A stretch of 64,000 nt of DNA from Pseudonocardia ammonioxydans (GTDB lineage: Bacteria; Actinomycetota; Actinomycetes; Mycobacteriales; Pseudonocardiaceae). The notes beneath the pieces are model-generated. The model searched no databases and was not told the origin of the DNA. It saw only the letters and a list, made by a program, of their open reading frames with translations. Below, in pieces: positions 50,141-59,229 of the stretch. The DNA is taken from contig NZ_FOUY01000005.1 in NCBI RefSeq assembly GCF_900115005.1, positions 1 through 64,000 on the forward strand, read 5' to 3'. The position numbers and the translations under genes are program-made. Position 1 is the stretch's first letter; the number at the start of each line of letters is the position of its first letter.

Positions 50141-51522
50141 GACCGGCTCACCCCGCCGAGCGCCGCCAGGCGCGGACCGACGACCTCGGCGTCACCGACG
50201 ATCACACCGGTGAACCGGGACGGGGCGAACAGCTCCGCCGCGGCCTCGGCCACCTGCGCCGGTGTCACCTCCTCCAGCCGTCGTGGCCGGTCCCGCAGCC
50301 ACTCCACGTCCAGCCCGGCCGCGTCCAGCGCGGACAGCGTCCCGGCCAGCGCGGACTGGCTGTCGAGTGAGATCAGCAGCGAACCGATCGCGTAGCGGCG
50401 GGCCGAGTCGACCTCCTGCTCGGTGGGTGGGACGGCGACCATGCGGCCCAGCTCGTAGCGGGTCTCGAGCAGCGCGGCGGCGGTGACGTCGGAGGCCACG
50501 TCGGTGTCGAGCCCGAGCACCGCGCCACCCGGCACGAACTCCTGACCGGAGTGCGCGCCGTAGGTGTAGCCCTTGTCCTCGCGGACGTTCTCCATCCAGC
50601 GTGACGAGAAGTAGCCGCCGAAGACCAGGTTCGCGAGCTGGTAGGCGGTGTAGCGCTCGTCGGTGCGCTCGAGCCCGGGCGCGGTCAGCCGCAGCTGGGA
50701 CTGCACGGAACCGGGACGGTGCACGAGTTCCAGGTCGCCGGCCGCCGGCGGGGTCGGCGCGGACAGCCGGTGGGCCGGGTGGTCGCCGGTCCAGCCACCG
50801 AGCCGGCGGGCGACCTCGGCGATCGCGGCCTCCGGGTCGATGTCGCCGACGAGCACCAGCCGCGCGCCGTCCGGGACGACGACCTCGGCGTGCAGCGCGC
50901 GGACCTGCTCCGGGGTGACCTCGGCGACGGCCTCGGCCGTCGGCAGCTCCGAGACGATCGGATGGTCGCCGAAGCGCTTGCGCATCAACGCCTCGCGAGC
51001 GACCGTGCGCGGCTGGGCGCGGGCGACGGCGATCCGCTCGGCGAGCCGGGCCCGCTCGCGGAGCACCTCGTCGTCGGGGTGGGTGGCCCCGGTGAGGACG
51101 TCGGCCAGCACGTCGAGCACCACCGGCAGCCCGGAGGCCAGCGCGGACCCGCCGGCCTGCAGCCACTCCGGGTCGACCCCGACGGCCAGCTCGCCCCCGA
51201 CGGCGGCGAGGTCGTCGTCGAGCCGGACCCGGTCCCGCCCGGTGGTGCCGGTCAGCATCGTCTCGGCGACGACCTCGGTGCCGGCGGTCCAGGCGGGGTC
51301 CGCGGACGATCCCGGTGCCGCGGACGGGATCCGCAGCACGGTCTCGACCAGCGGGACGCCGGGCCGGTGGGCGGCGAGCACGGTGAGCCCGTTCGGCAGC
51401 GTCTCGCTGACGACATCGGGCAGCGGCACCTGCTTGGTCGCGCCGAGTGCGGGCAGCTCGCGCGGGCCCCGCTCGGTACGGCCGATCTCCTCGGCGCTGC
51501 GGTGGGTACGGGCGGCGGTCAC
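50137..51522 (-). CDS. M16-family protein lacking the zinc motif (partner subunit)
   Basis: 461 residues with the M16 fold but no HxxEH at the expected place (TVLRIPSAAPGSSADPAWTA). The C-terminal half has the R/Y signature SSRWMENVREDKGYTYG. This is the usual non-catalytic partner of a heterodimeric M16B peptidase. Its GTG overlaps the stop of the catalytic-type gene (GTGA), so stoichiometric synthesis is likely. Confidence 0.9.
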   Translation of the reverse strand: MTAARTHRSAEEIGRTERGPRELPALGATKQVPLPDVVSETLPNGLTVLAAHRPGVPLVETVLRIPSAAPGSSADPAWTAGTEVVAETMLTGTTGRDRVRLDDDLAAVGGELAVGVDPEWLQAGGSALASGLPVVLDVLADVLTGATHPDDEVLRERARLAERIAVARAQPRTVAREALMRKRFGDHPIVSELPTAEAVAEVTPEQVRALHAEVVVPDGARLVLVGDIDPEAAIAEVARRLGGWTGDHPAHRLSAPTPPAAGDLELVHRPGSVQSQLRLTAPGLERTDERYTAYQLANLVFGGYFSSRWMENVREDKGYTYGAHSGQEFVPGGAVLGLDTDVASDVTAAALLETRYELGRMVAVPPTEQEVDSARRYAIGSLLISLDSQSALAGTLSALDAAGLDVEWLRDRPRRLEEVTPAQVAEAAAELFAPSRFTGVIVGDAEVVGPRLAALGGVSRS

Positions 51523-52907
51523 GCGCTGCTCCCCTCGGTGCGGTCGGTGTCTGCGCCGGCGGGCCGGTCCGCGCCGTCGTCGCCGGCGGGTTCGACGGTC
51601 AGCACCGCGCGCCCGGCCGAGCGCAGCCGGGCGGCGGCCGCCGCGACGTCGTCGCCGGTCAGTGCGGCCAGCCGGGCGGGCAGCTCGACGGCCAGCTCGG
51701 CCCGGCCGTAGAGCAGCTCCCGGGCGCCGAGCCCCAGCATCCGGAACATCACCCGGTCGTCCTCGCGGTGCAGCGCGGCCGTCCAGCGGGCGGACTGGCG
51801 CGCGAGCTCCTCGGTGTCGGGCCCCTGCTCGGCGAGCCGGTCCAGTTCGTCGTCCACCGCGGCGGTCACCCGATCGGCGCTCACCTCGGCCGGGTGCACG
51901 GCGGTGATCGTGAAGGTGTCCGGGTCGCGGGCGTCGAACGGGCCGCCCATCAGGCCGTTCGTGGCCGCGACGTCGGTGACCAGCCCGTCGGCGTGCACCA
52001 GCCGGCGCTGCAGGCGGGCCGCCTCGCCGTCGGTGAGGACGGAGGCGAGCATGGCGTGCGCGAGGTAGGAGTCCGGGTCCGCGGCGGGGTCGGGCACCCG
52101 GTAGCCGAGGGCCAGCGCGGGCAGCGGGGCGTGCGGGTCGGCCACGCCGTGGCGGCGCTCGGTCCCCGGCACCGGCTCGGCGAACGACGGGCGCTGCGGG
52201 ACCGGCCGCGCCGGGATGTCCCCGAAGTGGCGCTCGACCAGCGCCAGGGTGCCGTCCACCCCGTGCTCGCCCAGGTCGCCGTGCACGGTGACCAGCGCGT
52301 TGCCGGGGGCGTAGAAGGTGTCGAAGAACGCCGCCGCGTCGTCCAGGCTCGCCTGTTCCAGCTCGGAGAAGTCGCCGTAGCCGTTGTGCGCGTTCGGGAA
52401 GGTGTCGTAGAGGACCGGCGGCAGCAGGATCCACGGGAAGCCACCGTAGGGGCGGTTGTGGACGTTGAGCCGGATCTCCTCCTTCACCACGTCGACCTGG
52501 TTGCGCAGGTTCTCCGGCGTGAGCTTCGGCGCGCGCAGCCGGTCGGCCTCCAGGAACAGCGCCCGCTCCAGTGCCGCGCCGGGCAGCACCTGGAAGTAGT
52601 CGGTGTAGTCCTGGTGGGTGGAGCCGTTGAAGATCCCGCCGGCGGCCTGGACCTGGCGGAAGTGCTCCAGCTTCTCCAGGCTCTCGCTGCCCTGGAACAT
52701 CAGGTGCTCGAACAGGTGCGCGAAGCCGGTGCGACCCTCCGGTTCGGACCGGAAGCCGACGTCGACGTGTACCGCGACCCCGACCACCGGGGTGGCCGGG
52801 TCGGGTACGACGAGCACGCGCAGCCCGTTGGACAGCGTCGCCCGGTGCACGGGCAGGTCCGTGGGCGCGGCGGCGGGGCCGGGGGCGGTTACGTTGGCCG
52901 GGGACAC
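51519..52907 (-). CDS. M16-family zinc metallopeptidase, catalytic subunit
   Basis: 462 residues from GTG 52907. Inverted zinc motif His64-L-F-E67-His68 (GFAHLFEHLMF) and a downstream Glu in VDVVKEEIRLNV. TAGCCT 7 nt before the GTG indicates a leaderless start; upstream codons are not conserved. It probably forms a clamshell heterodimer with the next gene product and degrades peptides. Confidence 0.9.
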   Translation of the reverse strand: MSPANVTAPGPAAAPTDLPVHRATLSNGLRVLVVPDPATPVVGVAVHVDVGFRSEPEGRTGFAHLFEHLMFQGSESLEKLEHFRQVQAAGGIFNGSTHQDYTDYFQVLPGAALERALFLEADRLRAPKLTPENLRNQVDVVKEEIRLNVHNRPYGGFPWILLPPVLYDTFPNAHNGYGDFSELEQASLDDAAAFFDTFYAPGNALVTVHGDLGEHGVDGTLALVERHFGDIPARPVPQRPSFAEPVPGTERRHGVADPHAPLPALALGYRVPDPAADPDSYLAHAMLASVLTDGEAARLQRRLVHADGLVTDVAATNGLMGGPFDARDPDTFTITAVHPAEVSADRVTAAVDDELDRLAEQGPDTEELARQSARWTAALHREDDRVMFRMLGLGARELLYGRAELAVELPARLAALTGDDVAAAAARLRSAGRAVLTVEPAGDDGADRPAGADTDRTEGSSA

Positions 52908-52946
52908 GCCAGCGAGGCTATCCCGCGCCCCCGACAACGTGCGTGA

Positions 52947-54224
52947 TCAGGCGGGTGGCAGCACCACGAACTGGCGCAGGCCGAGGTCGCGGTAGGTGAC
53001 CGGGCCGCGCGGCCCCGGGGTCTGGTCGACGTTGATCCCGGTCTCGGGCAGCCCGAGCAGCTTGTAGCCGTCGAGCAGCCGGGAGGTCGCGTTCCAGAAC
53101 ACCCCGGTCCCGGTGTAGCGGTCGATGAAGCGCTGGGCGACCGCCTCGTCCGAGGCGCAGATCGTCGCGGCCAGCCCGGAGGTCTCCCGCGCGGCGGTGT
53201 CGGCGGCCTCGTCCGGGCCGTCGACCGGTGCGACGGTCACGTGCGCCTCGGCGCCGGAGTCCAGCGCCCACTCGTGCCCGAGCCGGTGGGTGTGCGGCGG
53301 TTCGGAGAGCGCGACACCGCGGGCGTCCAGCGCGGCGCGGGCGACCGGGAGCAGGGTGTCGTAGACCGGCCGGTCGATGAGCAGCAGGTTCAGCCGGTTG
53401 CAGACGCCGAGCCGGTCGGTCGAGTCGGTGACCAGCCGGACCACGTCGGCCTCGCTCGCGGACGCGTCGAGGTAGAGCACGCCGCCGCCGTCGGCGTGCG
53501 CGAGCACCCGGGTGCCCGCGGTCGCGCCCAGCATCGAGAGCTTGCGGGTGACCTCCCCGGAGCCGCGCACGACCACCAGCGGCACCAGGTCCGGCAGCCC
53601 GACCAGGGCCTCGGCGCCGGCGTGCCCGGGCAGCGGGACGAGCTGGACGGCGCTCTCCGGCAGCCCGGCCTCGGCCAGCGCGGGCCGCAGGATCCGCTCG
53701 ACCAGCGCGGTGGCGCTGCGCAGCGCGGCCGACCCGGTGCGCAGCACGGCGGCGCTGCGGGCCTTGAGCACCTGCGAGGCGACGTCGACGGTCACGTTCG
53801 GGCGGGCCTCGAACACGGCACCGATGACGCCGACCGGGATGCGGCGTTCGAACACGCGCTCCCCGGTCTCCAGGGTGCGCACCGGCCACTCGGTCGGCGG
53901 CTCGGGGGTCGCGGCGAGCACCTCCAGCTGGGTGGCGATCCCGGCGAGGCGCTCCTCGGTCAGCCGCAGCCGGTCGAGCAGGCCGGCGGCCATGCCGTTC
54001 CGTTCGGCCGCCTCGACGTCGGCCGCGTTGATCTCGAGGAGCTCCGGGGCCCCGTCCCGGATCCGGGCCGCCGCGGCACGCAGCGCCTCGTCGACCACCC
54101 CCGGCGCCGCGGCGCGCACGGCCGGGGCGGCGGCCCGGGCGCGCTGCGCGGCCTCCCGGACCGCGGCGAACTCCGGGGCCTCGGTGGCGTTCTGGTCGGG
54201 ACCGGTGACGGTGCTGCTGCTCAC
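52947..54224 (-). CDS. ProA-like glutamate-5-semialdehyde dehydrogenase homologue
   Basis: 425 residues of aldehyde-dehydrogenase fold. N-terminal ProA features are present (VGVIGAVFEARPNVTVDVAS, VLRTGSAALRSA). The nucleophile region reads LGVCNRLNLLLI rather than the usual SACNAMETLLV. The C-terminal ProA box (ASTRFxDGFEYGLGAEIGIS) is replaced by NATSRLLDGYKLLGLPETGI. It may therefore be a divergent paralogue with another substrate. TACCCT 7 nt before GTG 54224 suggests a leaderless mRNA. No proB is nearby. Confidence 0.78.
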   Translation of the reverse strand: MSSSTVTGPDQNATEAPEFAAVREAAQRARAAAPAVRAAAPGVVDEALRAAAARIRDGAPELLEINAADVEAAERNGMAAGLLDRLRLTEERLAGIATQLEVLAATPEPPTEWPVRTLETGERVFERRIPVGVIGAVFEARPNVTVDVASQVLKARSAAVLRTGSAALRSATALVERILRPALAEAGLPESAVQLVPLPGHAGAEALVGLPDLVPLVVVRGSGEVTRKLSMLGATAGTRVLAHADGGGVLYLDASASEADVVRLVTDSTDRLGVCNRLNLLLIDRPVYDTLLPVARAALDARGVALSEPPHTHRLGHEWALDSGAEAHVTVAPVDGPDEAADTAARETSGLAATICASDEAVAQRFIDRYTGTGVFWNATSRLLDGYKLLGLPETGINVDQTPGPRGPVTYRDLGLRQFVVLPPA

Positions 54225-54352
54225 CCAGGTCAGGGTACGGACCCGCCGCCTCCGGCCCGGATCCGTACCCCGCACGACGCACCCGTCGCGTGCGCCCCCG
54301 ATCCGAGTGCCCGCTCCGTACCCGGCCCGCCACCCCGCCGGGTCCGGATCCG

Positions 54353-54414
54353 CGCCGAGACGCGGCACACGGTCCTCCGGAGATCGACAATTCGCGCTGG
54401 TCCGCATCTCGGCG
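54353..54414. repeat. 62-bp dispersed palindromic repeat, copy 2
   Basis: The right arm gtccgcatctcggcg (54400-54414) and core tccggagatcgacaa-ttcgcg match the minus strand of 15227-15288 almost base for base. The left arm (54353-54367) is slightly diverged. It lies in the 213-bp gap between the proA-like promoter and the sortase stop. Confidence 0.78.
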
Positions 54415-54437
54415 AGGTCTGTGCGGGCCGGTTCGGG

Positions 54438-55433
54438 TCAGACGGGTTCGGGCACCGCGTAGACGACGATGTTCGACTCGTAGCTGCCGGTGGCCGGGTC
54501 GAACACACCCCCGCAGGTGATCAGCGCGAGCTGCGGACTGCCGTCGCGGCGGAACACCTCCGCGGGCAGGTCGTGCTTGCCGTACTCGCGGCGCGCGGCG
54601 ACCCGGTAGGTCGCGGTGCGGCCGTCGGTGCCCCGCACGGTGACCGGCTCACCCACGCCCAGCTCCGGCAGCACGGACAGGACGCCCAGGCCCCGGGTGC
54701 GCGAGTCGACGTGCCCGGCGATCACGGTGCTGCCCACGGCGCCACCCGGCGGGGCCCCCGGTGACCACCAGCCGACGGTGTCGACCTCCTCCGGGATCAC
54801 CATGCCGCCGTCGGGTCCGGTGGCGACGGACTCGACGGGTGCGGTGATCCCGCGGGCGGGGAGTTCCAGGGTCGCCGGGACCACCGGCTGCGGCGGCGCC
54901 CCGGGATCGGGACCGGCATCCGTGCCGGGACCGCCCGGAGCGGGCTCGGCGGGCAGGGCGTGGATCGGTGAGACCGTCCACGGCTCCGCCGGGGCAATCG
55001 GGGGCGGCCCGGCGGGCCGCGGCGGCGTCGCGCCGGGGCCGGGCAACGGCCGGGCGCGTTCCTCCGGCCCCGCGGGGTCGGGCTGCCCGGCACCGGGCAC
55101 GGCCTGCGGGCCGCCCGGATCGGGTGCACCGGGCGCGGACGCGGCCGGGCCGGGCTGCGCGGGCCCCGGGCCGGGTGCACCGGCACCGTCGAGCACGCCG
55201 GAGGCGACGGGCGCGGGGGCCGGTGCGGACAGCACCGGCAGCGCCGCCGCGGCCGGCACCGGTCGCGCGGGGCCGGTGGCCGCCGCGGGCAGCGTCCCCA
55301 GGTCCTCGGCGACGACCCGCGGGTCGTCGCCGAGGGCGATCCCGGCGCCGGCGCCGAGCAGGAGGGTGCCGGCGAGCAGCAGGGCTGCCGCTCCCCGAGC
55401 ACCGTCCTGCGGGTGCCGACGCCGTGTCGTCAC
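54438..55433 (-). CDS. Class F-like sortase
   Basis: 331 residues. An N-terminal TM/signal anchor (about 14-35) is followed by a Pro/Ala/Gly-rich stalk (about 50-180) and a C-terminal sortase barrel. Candidate catalytic residues are His241 (TVIAGHVDS) and Cys307 (LALITCGG). No Arg occurs after Cys307, where class F enzymes normally carry the third catalytic residue. Sortases attach proteins to the cell wall. It follows, after 13 bp, a surface lipoprotein gene with a C-terminal anchor tail that may be its substrate. Confidence 0.85.
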   Translation of the reverse strand: MTTRRRHPQDGARGAAALLLAGTLLLGAGAGIALGDDPRVVAEDLGTLPAAATGPARPVPAAAALPVLSAPAPAPVASGVLDGAGAPGPGPAQPGPAASAPGAPDPGGPQAVPGAGQPDPAGPEERARPLPGPGATPPRPAGPPPIAPAEPWTVSPIHALPAEPAPGGPGTDAGPDPGAPPQPVVPATLELPARGITAPVESVATGPDGGMVIPEEVDTVGWWSPGAPPGGAVGSTVIAGHVDSRTRGLGVLSVLPELGVGEPVTVRGTDGRTATYRVAARREYGKHDLPAEVFRRDGSPQLALITCGGVFDPATGSYESNIVVYAVPEPV

Positions 55434-55446
55434 GCGCGCGAGGGTC

Positions 55447-56487
55447 TCACGCGCGCGAGCGGCGCAGCCGGATCAGGCCCGCGGCGAGCAGGACGAGCCC
55501 GGCACCGCCGAGCGCGACCGGCAGGACGGCGTCGGACGCCGACGCGGCCTGGCCACCGGTGCCCGCGTCGACGGCGGGAGCGCTGCCCTGACCCGGCGTC
55601 TCGGCCGAGCCGCCGCCGGAGCCGGCGGTGCCCTCCTGGCCCGAGCCGGAGCCCTCGGCACCGGCGCCACCGGCGCCCGCGTCCGGGCCGGCGGCCTGGC
55701 CGCCCGTGCCGGAACCGCTGCCCTCACCGGAACCGCTTCCGGCGGCGCCGTTCTCGCCACCGGCACCGTTCTCGCCGGCACCGTTCTCGCCGGCAGCGCC
55801 GTCCTCGCCACCCGCGGCACCGTTCTCGCCGCCGGCGCCGTTCTCACCGGCCCCGTTCTCGCCACCGGCGCCGTCCTCACCGCCTGCGGCGTCACCGGCG
55901 CCCTCGCCACCCGGCGCAGCGACGCCGGCCGCGACGGCCGCCTCGTCCAGCTTGGTCTTCAGCTCACCCAGGTTGGTCACCTGGGCCCGGGCCTGCTCGA
56001 CCTGCTCCGGCGGGAGGCCGGGCACGTTCAGCAGGCCCTGGGCCTGGTCGTTGAGCTGCCCGACCTGCTCCTGGGCGGCCTGCAGCCAGCCCTGGTCGAA
56101 CTGCTCGCCGGACTGGGCCTTGAGCTCGTCGACCTGGGCCTGGATCTCCGGCGAGACCTGGTCCGGCAACGAGACGCCGATGCCCGACGCCAGGCCGCGC
56201 AGCCGCTCGTCGATCTGCTGGCCCTCTGCCTGCACCTGCGGGGCGAGGTCCTTGACCTGCTGCCCGACGCCCTGCTCCAGGCCGACACCGCCGAGCGCCG
56301 CCAGACCCAGTGCCTTCTGGTGCGCGTCGCCGAACGCCTGGCGCGGATCGCCGACGCCCGGGACCTGCGGGAGCTCGGTGGGCACGTTCGGCACCTGCGG
56401 CGTCTCGCCACCGCAGGCGGTCAGCCCGACGAGCGCGAGTGCAGCCACGGACGCCCCGACCGTGCGGCCGATGCTGTTGCTGTTCAT
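55447..56487 (-). CDS. DUF4142-like surface protein with sortase-type tail
   Basis: 346 residues. The N-terminal signal ends in a lipobox-like LVGLTAC (Cys about 25). A helical domain (about 45-190, DPRQAFGDAHQKALGLAALG, QVQAEGQQIDERLRGLA) resembles DUF4142. A long Gly/Glu/Asn/Ala repeat region follows (GAGGENGAGENGAGGENGA, about 200-310). The C-terminus is AVLPVALGG, a hydrophobic helix and RLRRSRA, the layout of a sortase sorting signal although not LPXTG. It may be both lipidated and sortase-processed. Operon with the sortase gene. Confidence 0.72.
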   Translation of the reverse strand: MNSNSIGRTVGASVAALALVGLTACGGETPQVPNVPTELPQVPGVGDPRQAFGDAHQKALGLAALGGVGLEQGVGQQVKDLAPQVQAEGQQIDERLRGLASGIGVSLPDQVSPEIQAQVDELKAQSGEQFDQGWLQAAQEQVGQLNDQAQGLLNVPGLPPEQVEQARAQVTNLGELKTKLDEAAVAAGVAAPGGEGAGDAAGGEDGAGGENGAGENGAGGENGAAGGEDGAAGENGAGENGAGGENGAAGSGSGEGSGSGTGGQAAGPDAGAGGAGAEGSGSGQEGTAGSGGGSAETPGQGSAPAVDAGTGGQAASASDAVLPVALGGAGLVLLAAGLIRLRRSRA

Positions 56488-56592
56488 GGTCCTCCCCCGG
56501 GAGTAGCCGTCCACAGGGGTGTGGGCTATCAGGGTGAACGACGGGCCTGCAACCCGAACCACACGACTCGTGGGTCCGAGTGCGGTGAGCGG

Positions 56593-57456
56593 CTATGCCT
56601 TTCGGACCAGCGGCGCCGGGGAGGACGGCGGTGGGACGACCGGCCCGGCGTCCCCGTCCGGGGCGTCGTCGAGGTCCAGCAGCACCGGCGCGTGATCGCT
56701 CGGGGACTTCCCCTTCCGCGCCGCGCGGTCCACCCACACCGCCGCACGCCGGTCCGCGGGCACGTCCCCGGCGAGTACGAGGTCGATCCGCATGCCCTGG
56801 TCCTGGTGGAAGCGCCCGGCGCGGTAGTCCCAGTAGGTGAAGACCCGCTCGTCCGGCCAGCGCTCGCGCATCACGTCCCGCAGGCCCGTGGCACCGAGCG
56901 CGGTGAGCGCCGCCCGCTCGTCCGGGGTGACGTGGGTGGAGCCCTCGAACGCGGGCCGGTTCCAGACGTCGTCGTCGGTCGGGGCGATGTTCATGTCCCC
57001 GGCCACCACCGCCGTCGCCGGGTCGCCCGCGGCGACCATGTCCCGCAGCGCCGCCAGCCAGCGCAGCTTGAACGGGTAGTGCGGGTCGGCGGGCTCGCGG
57101 CCGTTCGGCACGTACACCGAGGTCACCCGCAGCCCGCCGCAGGTCGCGGTGATCGCGCGGGCGTCCGGCTCGGTCAGCCCGCCGTCGGTGAAGACGGGCT
57201 CGCCGGGCAGCCCGCGCACGACGTCGTCGAGCCCCACCCGCGACAGCAGCGCGACCCCGTTCCACCGGCCCTGGCCGTGGTGCGCGACGGCGTAGCCGCG
57301 CTCGGCGAGGGCCGTGCCGAGGGTGGCGGCGAAGTCGTCGTCGGAGAGCTTGGTCTCCTGCAGGCAGACGACGTCCGGTGCCCGTTGGTCCAGCCAGGGC
57401 AGCAGGCGGGGCAGCCGGGACTTCGCCGAGTTCACGTTCCAGGTGGCCAGGCGCAC
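56593..57456 (-). CDS. xthA: Exonuclease III
   Basis: 287 residues. Endonuclease/exonuclease/phosphatase fold with TWNVNSAKSRLP, CLQETKLSDDDF, VYVPNGR, VVAGDMNIAPTDDDVWN and SPSDHAPVLLDL. It cleaves at abasic sites and trims 3' ends in base-excision repair. GTG 57456. The C-terminal 20 residues are a Pro-rich extension. Confidence 0.94.
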   Translation of the reverse strand: MRLATWNVNSAKSRLPRLLPWLDQRAPDVVCLQETKLSDDDFAATLGTALAERGYAVAHHGQGRWNGVALLSRVGLDDVVRGLPGEPVFTDGGLTEPDARAITATCGGLRVTSVYVPNGREPADPHYPFKLRWLAALRDMVAAGDPATAVVAGDMNIAPTDDDVWNRPAFEGSTHVTPDERAALTALGATGLRDVMRERWPDERVFTYWDYRAGRFHQDQGMRIDLVLAGDVPADRRAAVWVDRAARKGKSPSDHAPVLLDLDDAPDGDAGPVVPPPSSPAPLVRKA

Positions 57457-57467
57457 GGCGTCCGACC

Positions 57468-58385
57468 CTACGAGAGGAACTCCGCGACCGAACGCCGGAT
57501 CCCGGTGACGTCGAGGCCGTGCGCGGCGTCGTGCTCGGCGGGGCCGCCGTAACGGCGCAGCTCCGCGCGCCCGACCCCGAGCCCGAGCACGCGGTGCCGC
57601 ACCCCGGACAGGGCCGCGGAGACCTGCGGGACCGAGGTGGCGGCGAGGTAGGGCTCGACGAGCACGACGTCGGGCTCGGACAGCGTCGCCCGCAGCGCGG
57701 CACCGTCGAACGGGCGCACGGTCGGCAGGTACAGCACGGTGACGTCGAGGCCGTCGACCGCGTCCAGGGTGCGGTCGGCCATCGGGCCCACGGCCACGAC
57801 GGTGCCCCGGCTGCCGCGCCGCAGCACCGTCGCCCCCGGCCCGGCGCCGTACGGCCGGGCGTTGGACGCACCGGCGAGCCGGACGTAGACGCGGTCGTCG
57901 CCCGGCAGCGCGGCGCGCAGCTGCGCCTGCGCCTCGTCGGCGTGCCCGGGGACGTGCACGGTCCAGCCGTCCAGGGTGTCGAGCAGGGCGACGTCGCGGG
58001 AACCGAAGTGCGTCTCGCCGGCGCTCGCCATGTCGTAGGAGCCTCCCGAGGAGACCAGCACCGCACCGGCGTCCTGGTGACCGAGGTCGAGCTTGAGCTG
58101 CTCGTAGGGCCGCTCGACGAGGAACGGCGCGAACGTGTGCACGATCGGGCGCATCCCGGCGAGCGCGAGCCCGCCCGCCGTGGAGACGAGCAGCTGCTCG
58201 CGGATGCCGAGATTGATCACCCGGTCGGCGACGGCGGCCGGGATGTCGACGTAGCCGGCCCCGATGTCGGCGAGCAGCACGACCGCTCGCGGGTCGGCGG
58301 CGAGCAGGTCCGGCAGCAGCCGGTAGAAGCGTTCGCGCTGGTCAGGCACGTGGTGCGTCACGGTAAGCAGAGCAGAGGCGGGCAT
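57468..58385 (-). CDS. Transketolase-like protein, C-terminal (pyrimidine-binding) subunit
   Basis: 305 residues from ATG 58385 (GGAG 6 nt upstream). The transketolase Pyr domain has VINLGIREQLLVSTAGGLAL, with the Glu that activates thiamine diphosphate, and HTFAPFLVERPYEQLKLD. A C-terminal domain follows. An alternative ATG at 58475, overlapping the previous stop (TGATG), would add 30 low-complexity residues (SSPIVQPSPIVQSS). It pairs with the N-terminal subunit gene to form a split transketolase; its physiological substrate is unknown. Confidence 0.87.
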   Translation of the reverse strand: MPASALLTVTHHVPDQRERFYRLLPDLLAADPRAVVLLADIGAGYVDIPAAVADRVINLGIREQLLVSTAGGLALAGMRPIVHTFAPFLVERPYEQLKLDLGHQDAGAVLVSSGGSYDMASAGETHFGSRDVALLDTLDGWTVHVPGHADEAQAQLRAALPGDDRVYVRLAGASNARPYGAGPGATVLRRGSRGTVVAVGPMADRTLDAVDGLDVTVLYLPTVRPFDGAALRATLSEPDVVLVEPYLAATSVPQVSAALSGVRHRVLGLGVGRAELRRYGGPAEHDAAHGLDVTGIRRSVAEFLS

Positions 58386-58474
58386 CGGGGACTCCGGTGG
58401 ATGCGAGGACTGCACGATCGGCGAGGGCTGCACGATCGGCGAGGACTGTGGGATCCGGCACAGTTGCGGGGCCA

Positions 58475-59182
58475 TCAGTGACTCCCCTTCGGCTCGACGT
58501 GGGCGACGACGACGAGCGGGCGGCCGTCGTGCGGGGCGGTGAGGGCCCGGTACAGCTCCTCGTGGTCGCGGCCGTCGGCGTCGACGGTGGCCCAGCCCTC
58601 GACGGCGAACCGGGCGGCGATCCCGCCCGGCCAGCCGTGGGTGGCCGAGCCGTTGTCGATCACGACGGCGGTGAGCCCGTCCAGGCCGGCCCGGCCCGCG
58701 TACTGGACGGCCTCGGCGTTGGATCCCTCGTCCAGCTCGGCGTCGCCGACCAGGACGATCGTGCGCGCGCCCCGGCCGCCCGCCCGCAGCCCGAGCGCGG
58801 TGCCGACGGCGAGCCCCAGGCCGTGCCCGAGCGAGCCGGAGGAGATCTCCACGCCGGGCACGAGCGTGCGATCGGGGTGGTGGCCCAGCCGCGAGCCGAA
58901 CTCCGCGAACCCGTCGAGCTCGGACGGGTCGAGGAACCCGGCGGCGGCCAGGACGGCGTAGAGCGCCATCGGGCCGTGCCCCTTGGAGACCAGGAACCGG
59001 TCCCGGTCCGGGTCGTCGGGCCGGTCCGGGCGCACCCGCAGGATGCGGTCGTACAGCACCCACAGCACGTCCAGCGTGGACGTCGCCGCGGGTGCGTGCT
59101 TCTCGTCGCCGGTCATCCGGGTCATCAACCCGGCGAGCCCGGCGTAGCCGGTGTCGGTGGTGGTCGCTGTCGGAATGCTCAT
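58475..59182 (-). CDS. Transketolase-like protein, N-terminal (ThDP-binding) subunit
   Basis: 235 residues from ATG 59182. Features: FLVSKGHGPMALYAVLAAAG, SGSLGHGLGLAVGTALGLRA and the thiamine-diphosphate motif GDAELDEGSNAEAVQYAG ending in VVIDN (GDG changed to GDA). Together with the next gene it forms a two-subunit transketolase of a type often found in accessory sugar pathways rather than the central tkt. Confidence 0.87.
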   Translation of the reverse strand: MSIPTATTTDTGYAGLAGLMTRMTGDEKHAPAATSTLDVLWVLYDRILRVRPDRPDDPDRDRFLVSKGHGPMALYAVLAAAGFLDPSELDGFAEFGSRLGHHPDRTLVPGVEISSGSLGHGLGLAVGTALGLRAGGRGARTIVLVGDAELDEGSNAEAVQYAGRAGLDGLTAVVIDNGSATHGWPGGIAARFAVEGWATVDADGRDHEELYRALTAPHDGRPLVVVAHVEPKGSH

Positions 59183-59229
59183 GCCGACCACCGTGCGACC
59201 TGAAGTTCAGTTCAGGTCAAGGACGTGGC

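Noticed and set aside
55690..55900. Short-period repeats (ccgttctcgcc) suggestive of a CRISPR or VNTR array
   Set aside because: They encode the Gly/Glu/Asn repeat stalk of the DUF4142-like protein in frame; there are no spacers.
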